A stretch of 20,985 nucleotides of DNA from Longimicrobium sp. (GTDB taxonomy: Bacteria > Gemmatimonadota > Gemmatimonadetes > Longimicrobiales > Longimicrobiaceae): NCBI GenBank assembly GCA_030446945.1, contig JAUJMI010000015.1:1-20985 (forward strand). The letters run 5' to 3'. Made by a program: the position numbers and the translations under genes. Below, one piece after another: positions 17,753 to 20,985 of this stretch (within the stretch, counting starts at the first letter, position 1; every line of letters starts with the position of its first letter). The notes under the pieces are model-generated. The model worked only from the letters and a program-made list of their open reading frames with translations. It searched no databases and was not told the DNA's origin.

Positions 17753-18517
17753 ATGCCCGGCCGCCCATACGTCCTTGCCGAAGCCACCTGGAAGACGGTG
17801 GAGCACACGCCGTACACGGTGGCCGTGCTCCCCTGGGGCGCCACCGAGCCCCACAACTACCACCTCCCCTACGCCACCGACGTCATCCAGTGCGACCACG
17901 TCGCCGCGGAGGCCGCGCGCCTCGCCTGGGAGCGGGGGACGCGCGCCGTGGTGCTCCCCACCGTACCCTTTGGCGTGCAGACGGGGCAGCTCGACCTCAA
18001 GCTCGCGCTGAACCTGAACCCCAGCACCCAGGCCGCCGTCCTCACCGACCTGGTGAACGCGCTGGACGGGCAGGGGATCCACCGCCTGGTGCTGCTCAAC
18101 GGCCACGGCGGCAACGACTTCCGTCAGATGATCCGCGAGCTTCAGCCGCGCAGCCGCGTCTTCATCTGCGCGGTCAACTGGTGGAACTGCGTCGACCCGA
18201 AACCGTTCTTCGCCGAGCCCGGCGACCACGCCGGCGAGCTGGAGACGAGCGTGATGATGCACGTCGCCCCCGGCCTCGTCCTTCCGCTGGACGAGGCGGG
18301 GAGCGGTGCCGCCCGGCGCTTCCGCGTCACCGGCCTGCGCGAGGGGTGGGCGTGGGCGCCGCGCCACTGGCGCCAGGTTACGGACGACACCGGCACGGGC
18401 GACCCCTCCGCCTCCACCCCTGAGAAGGGAGCCACCTTCTTCGACGCCGTCGCCGAGCGCATCTCCGGCCTCCTCGTCGACCTCGCCGCCGCGGACCTCG
18501 ACGCGCTCTACGAATAG
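17753..18517 (+). CDS. Creatininase-family amidohydrolase
   Basis: The 254-residue protein belongs to the creatininase superfamily, whose members are metal-dependent hydrolases of cyclic or linear amides (creatininase, FAPy deformylase, MftE). Metal and active-site motifs are visible: WGATEPHNYHLPYATD (Glu32, His34, His37, Asp43), NGHGGN at 116-121 and DHAGELETS at 158-166. The length is normal. It starts at an ATG 19 bases after the secreted-protein gene and is followed by a terminator, so it probably ends the plus-strand operon. The substrate cannot be told from sequence, and its place next to carotenoid genes is unexplained. Confidence 0.88.
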   Translation: MPGRPYVLAEATWKTVEHTPYTVAVLPWGATEPHNYHLPYATDVIQCDHVAAEAARLAWERGTRAVVLPTVPFGVQTGQLDLKLALNLNPSTQAAVLTDLVNALDGQGIHRLVLLNGHGGNDFRQMIRELQPRSRVFICAVNWWNCVDPKPFFAEPGDHAGELETSVMMHVAPGLVLPLDEAGSGAARRFRVTGLREGWAWAPRHWRQVTDDTGTGDPSASTPEKGATFFDAVAERISGLLVDLAAADLDALYE

Positions 18518-18539
18518 CCGCACCCGTGCAAAGCCCAGC

Positions 18540-18573
18540 GCGCCCGCTCCAGCCCCGGAGCGGGCGCCTTTTT
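18540..18573 (+). terminator. Rho-independent terminator after the creatininase-family gene
   Basis: GCGCCCGCTCC (18540-18550) and GGAGCGGGCGC (18557-18567) form a perfect 11-bp stem with a 6-base loop, followed by C and five T. This is a standard intrinsic terminator and closes the plus-strand arm of the cluster. Confidence 0.9.
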
Positions 18574-18646
18574 GCGCGCCGAACCGGCCATCCGCGCGCA
18601 CCTCACACCTGCGCGCTGGCCTGCGCTGCACGCCCCGAAACGTCGC

Positions 18647-18675
18647 TTGAGTGGCGCGGCGGAAACGGTTATGGT
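18647..18675 (+). promoter_or_regulatory. Candidate sigma70-type promoter for the antitoxin-like gene
   Basis: TTGAGT (18647-18652) and TATGGT (18670-18675) are separated by exactly 17 bases, about 40 bases before the start codon. Each box matches consensus at four of six positions. Confidence 0.4.
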
Positions 18676-18716
18676 TGTTGAGCTACCGAAGCGCTCCCGA
18701 GCTCCCGGACGACGCC

Positions 18717-18935
18717 ATGAGCACCCCGCCGACGAACCCGCCTCCGCCCGAGGACAAGCCGGACGAGCCGGAGTACGCCCAAGACCTGATCGAGCTGCGT
18801 GACCGTCTGGCCGCGGACGGGGTCCGTATCCGAATCCCCCGGCTTGACTCAAAATGGGAACTACCGGAACCGATTGAGGTGGAGGGAGAAACCGCGAGCG
18901 AAATCCTGATCCGATGGCGACACGCCCCCCCGTGA
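18717..18935 (+). CDS. Small antitoxin-like protein upstream of a PIN-domain gene
   Basis: The 72-residue product starts with a proline-rich acidic tail (STPPTNPPPPEDKPDEPEY), then a short helix (DLIELRDRLAADGVRIRIP) and an acidic end with EVEGETASEILIRW. I do not recognise a named family. The ATG at 18717 lies about 40 bases after a promoter-like pair, and the gene overlaps the next reading frame by 22 bases. A small acidic gene overlapping a VapC-type gene is the normal place for its antitoxin, so it is probably the antitoxin half of a type II module. Since the toxin is broken, it may be an orphan. Confidence 0.6.
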   Translation: MSTPPTNPPPPEDKPDEPEYAQDLIELRDRLAADGVRIRIPRLDSKWELPEPIEVEGETASEILIRWRHAPP

Positions 18936-19457
18936 GGCACTACTTCTTCGACTCGTCCACCTTCTTGAAGCTGTTCGTGGTGGAGGCGGGTGCCACTCGT
19001 GTTCGCGACCTCGCGGTGCTCAAGGGCAGGATGCACAGGTGCGGGTGTCGGTTTGCCATCTCGCACATCCGGAGTGCGTCTCGGCAATGCGCCAGATGCT
19101 GGAACGAGGTGGCGGTGGGCGACCGGGGATCAGCTTCGGCAGATTCGGGCGAACGTTTCCGCAAATCGCAGAAATCTTCCGTGCTGCGTCCCACATCGTG
19201 GTTGTCGAAGCGAGCAACGTCATCCAGAGTCTGCCGATTTGGCCTCGCGTCACCATGTGAAGGGCGCGGATGCGGTGCACATCGCGGCTGCTCGACGCGT
19301 TCACCGGCTCCTTCGGGAGGACGAGGAATTTTGGTTCGTCTCGGCGGATTCGGCGACAGTCCGCCGCAGCGCGCCAGGAAGGGATGTCGGTCCTCGATTC
19401 GACGACTCAATGGCCCGGACCGGCCTGGAAGTCGGTCGTTCACCCATCAGAAGCTAA
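18914..19457 (+). pseudogene. Frameshifted PIN-domain toxin (VapC-like)
   Basis: A PIN ribonuclease can be read only by joining three frames. The first frame from the ATG at 18914 gives YFFDSSTFLKLFVVEAGATR with the first catalytic Asp (residue 13). The second, about 19024-19225, gives VRVSVCHLAHPECVSAMRQM with the conserved Glu (19072), then FPQIAEIFRAASHIVVVEAS. The third, about 19225-19457, gives ADLASRHHVKGADAVHIAAA and EFWFVSADSATV with the remaining acidic residues. Two shifts, near 19000-19024 and 19215-19230, break the gene. All the acidic active-site residues survive across frames, so the damage looks recent, or it may be sequencing error. Confidence 0.7.
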
Positions 19458-19460
19458 CAA

Positions 19461-19516
19461 GGAGGCGCGAGATCTTTCTCCAAGCCTCCTCCTCCGCGTC
19501 TCCGCGCGAGACCATC
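19461..19516. repeat. Dispersed-repeat fragment with hairpin
   Basis: AGGAGGC (from about 19460) and GCCTCCT (from about 19484) form a 7-bp stem with a long loop, followed by CTCCGCGTCTCCGCGCGAG, which matches one arm of the repeat at 9694-9798. It lies beyond the stop of the minus-strand polymerase gene and could act in ending that transcript. Confidence 0.5.
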
Positions 19517-19551
19517 GCTATCCTGCGCCACACGGCAGCGGGCGGGCCGCG

Positions 19552-20469
19552 TCAGGAGGGCGGCTGCACCTTGCGCAGCGCGGCGCGGGTGATGGTCTGG
19601 CGGGAGGCTTCGGCGTAGCCCTGCCAGGGGTCTTCGCGCAGCCCGGCAAAGCGCTCGGGGACGGTGCGGACGGTGAAGTCCATGGGTTCGGCGCCGGAGC
19701 CGAGCTCGTCCCAGGTGAGCGGCGTGGAGACGGGGGCGCCGGGCCGCGAGCGGGTGGAGAACGGGGTGATGATGGAGGCGCCCCACGCGTTGCGCAGGTA
19801 GTCGACGAAGATGCGCCCCTTCCGGTCCGCCTTGGATGCGTGCTCCAGGTAGTGCCGCGGCGCGCGCCGTGCCGCCTCCGATGCCAGCGCGCGGCTGAAC
19901 TCCCGCACCTGTTCCCAGCTGTGCCGGCGGGCGAGCGGGACCACGACGTGCACCCCCTTGCCCCCCGTCGTCTTCACGAATGAGCGCAGCCCCAGCTCCT
20001 CCAGCCGGTCGCGAAAGGAGAAGGCCGCTCCCACCACGCCCGCCCATGGCACCCCCGGCCCGGGGTCCAGATCCAGCACCATACGGTCGGGGCGGTCCAG
20101 CCGGTCGCGCCGGGCGTTCCAGGTGTGCAGCTCCAGCACGCGCATCTGCACCATCGAGAGCACCGCCTTCAGCGACTCCGCCGCCAGGTGCATCGAGACG
20201 CCGCCATCCGGCTTCTCCACCTCCACCTGGCGCAGCTCGGGCGAGACGTGGCCGGAGGCGTGGCGCTGGTAGAAGCAGGCGCCCCCCTCGCCGTCGGGAC
20301 AGCGGACCAGCGTCAGCGGGCGCCCCCGCAGAAAGGGGAGGATGCCGCCGGCCACGGCAACGTAGTACCCGGCCAGCTCGCGCTTGGTGATCCCCTGCTC
20401 GGCGTACATCACGTCGTCCGGGTGCGAGATCCGCACGCCGGAGATGCGCGTCTCGTCCGCTTTCGCCAT
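19552..20469 (-). CDS. ligD: Stand-alone LigD-type polymerase/primase domain protein
   Basis: The 305-residue protein corresponds to the polymerase domain of bacterial LigD, an archaeo-eukaryotic primase-type enzyme that fills and extends ends during non-homologous end joining with Ku. HPDDVMY near the N-terminus is family-typical. LDLDPGP carries the metal-binding Asp133 and Asp135; VKTTGGKGVHVVVP (Lys166, His174) binds nucleotide; FVDYLRNAWG gives the third Asp, 223. Ligase and phosphoesterase domains are absent, and no ku gene is seen here. I chose the ATG at 20469, with GGGGGA four bases upstream; the open frame extends to 20613, but that part is unlike the family and overlaps the divergent promoter. 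It is divergent from a Rad52-family gene. Confidence 0.88.
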   Translation of the reverse strand: MAKADETRISGVRISHPDDVMYAEQGITKRELAGYYVAVAGGILPFLRGRPLTLVRCPDGEGGACFYQRHASGHVSPELRQVEVEKPDGGVSMHLAAESLKAVLSMVQMRVLELHTWNARRDRLDRPDRMVLDLDPGPGVPWAGVVGAAFSFRDRLEELGLRSFVKTTGGKGVHVVVPLARRHSWEQVREFSRALASEAARRAPRHYLEHASKADRKGRIFVDYLRNAWGASIITPFSTRSRPGAPVSTPLTWDELGSGAEPMDFTVRTVPERFAGLREDPWQGYAEASRQTITRAALRKVQPPS

Positions 20470-20548
20470 CTCGTCCCCCGCATCGGTGATGGAGCCGCTC
20501 CCCTCGCGCCACCTGCTCTGCATCCGGGGTGCCGGGGGATCAAAACTC

Positions 20549-20620
20549 TTGACAGCACGGGAACAAAACCGAAGATTACCCGTATAAGGTTCTGCACCGC
20601 AGGACCCAATCACGGAGGGG
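20549..20620 (+). promoter_or_regulatory. Promoter and ribosome-binding region of the Rad52-family gene
   Basis: A TTGACA box at 20549-20554 has no good -10 at normal spacing (AAGATT at 17 bases is weak). GGAAC (20560-20564) and CGTATAA (20581-20587) are 16 bases apart, a pattern like ECF sigma-factor promoters. GGAGGGG (20614-20620) lies eight bases before the start ATG. Confidence 0.45.
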
Positions 20621-20628
20621 AAAACACC

Positions 20629-20985
20629 ATGGCGGAGATCAACTTCAAGTCGCTGCAGGACCGCTTCCCAGCGGAGGAGATCGAGTGGCGGCTGCAGCAG
20701 GCGGGCGAGAAGAACGGCCGCGTGTGGGCCATCTGCGTTCCATACGTCACCAACCGCGCCATCCAGAGCCGCCTGGACGAGGTGGTGGGGCCAGGCAACT
20801 GGAAGAACGAGTTCCGCCCCGGGCCGGACGGCGGGGTGATGTGCGGGCTTTCGGTGCGGGTGGGCGAGGAGTGGGTGACCAAGTGGGACGGCGCCGAGAA
20901 CACCGACATCGAGGGGGTGAAGGGCGGCCTCTCCGGCGCGATGAAGCGCTCGGCGGTGCAGTGGGGGATCGGGCGCTACCTGTAC
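20629..20985 (+). CDS. Rad52/Rad22-family (DdrA-like) DNA repair protein (3' partial)
   Basis: The first 119 residues are visible before the window ends. The translation shows the Rad52/22 family pattern: an early LQDRFPAEEIEWRLQQ helix, YVTNRAIQSRLDEVVGPGNW, then a beta strand region (GVMCGLSVRVGEEWVTKWDGAEN), and KGGLSGAMKRSAVQWGIGRYLY. Members bind single-stranded DNA and anneal strands; DdrA of Deinococcus protects DNA 3' ends. The ATG at 20629 has a strong GGAGG upstream. It is divergently transcribed from the LigD-type polymerase gene, which supports a role in double-strand-break repair. The C-terminus is unseen, so the exact subfamily is unknown. Confidence 0.85.
   Translation, partial: MAEINFKSLQDRFPAEEIEWRLQQAGEKNGRVWAICVPYVTNRAIQSRLDEVVGPGNWKNEFRPGPDGGVMCGLSVRVGEEWVTKWDGAENTDIEGVKGGLSGAMKRSAVQWGIGRYLY

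Noticed and set aside
15238..17856. Minus-strand open frame of 872 codons
   Set aside because: It is antisense to crtD, the secreted protein gene and the acyltransferase end. The composition is typical of a shadow frame in high-GC DNA, and the sense genes have clear motifs.
20470..20613. Longer N-terminus of the LigD-type polymerase
   Set aside because: The extra 48 residues do not look like the family and would overlap the divergent promoter region; the ATG at 20469 has a ribosome-binding site.

Overview
High-GC bacterial DNA (I estimate near 70% G+C, not computed). The carotenoid gene set, the B12-binding MerR regulator and the dispersed CTCCGCGTCTCCGCG-type repeats together suggest Gemmatimonadota, perhaps a Longimicrobium-like organism. 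That placement is an inference from gene content; no rRNA or other marker is present.

Layout. (1) 3-3442: the 3' part of a large RHS/YD-repeat protein with a variable C-terminal domain carrying a HELIGH zinc-peptidase-like motif, overlapped by a small lipoprotein that is a candidate immunity protein. (2) 3443-5560: a gene-poor stretch with imperfect direct repeats and hairpins, then transposase wreckage in which an IS21-type istA fragment is joined in frame to an IS110-type C-terminus. (3) 5704-6236: an hsp20 small heat-shock gene closed by a strong terminator. (4) 6335-16974: a divergent carotenoid cluster. The minus strand reads crtY(CrtL-type)-crtE-crtI-crtB and ends with a CarH/LitR-type B12-dependent MerR regulator. 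The plus strand reads crtC-like hydratase, GT2 glycosyltransferase, PlsC-type acyltransferase and a CrtD-like desaturase, followed by a secreted protein of unknown role and a creatininase-family hydrolase, ending at a terminator near 18573. (5) 18647-19457: a small antitoxin-like gene and a frameshifted PIN-domain (VapC) pseudogene. (6) 19552-20985: a stand-alone LigD-type polymerase/primase gene divergent from a Rad52/22-family gene that runs off the window.

How the genes work together. CrtE makes GGPP, CrtB condenses it to phytoene, CrtI desaturates to lycopene, and the cyclase closes one or both ends. CrtC hydrates a psi end, the CrtD-like enzyme adds a double bond, and the glycosyltransferase and acyltransferase would decorate the new tertiary hydroxyl. 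The simplest prediction is a monocyclic carotenoid acyl glycoside, analogous to chlorobactene glucoside laurate in green sulfur bacteria or salinixanthin. The CarH-like protein suggests light/B12 control, probably through the short region between the two arms (12182-12275). The last two genes point to DNA double-strand-break repair.
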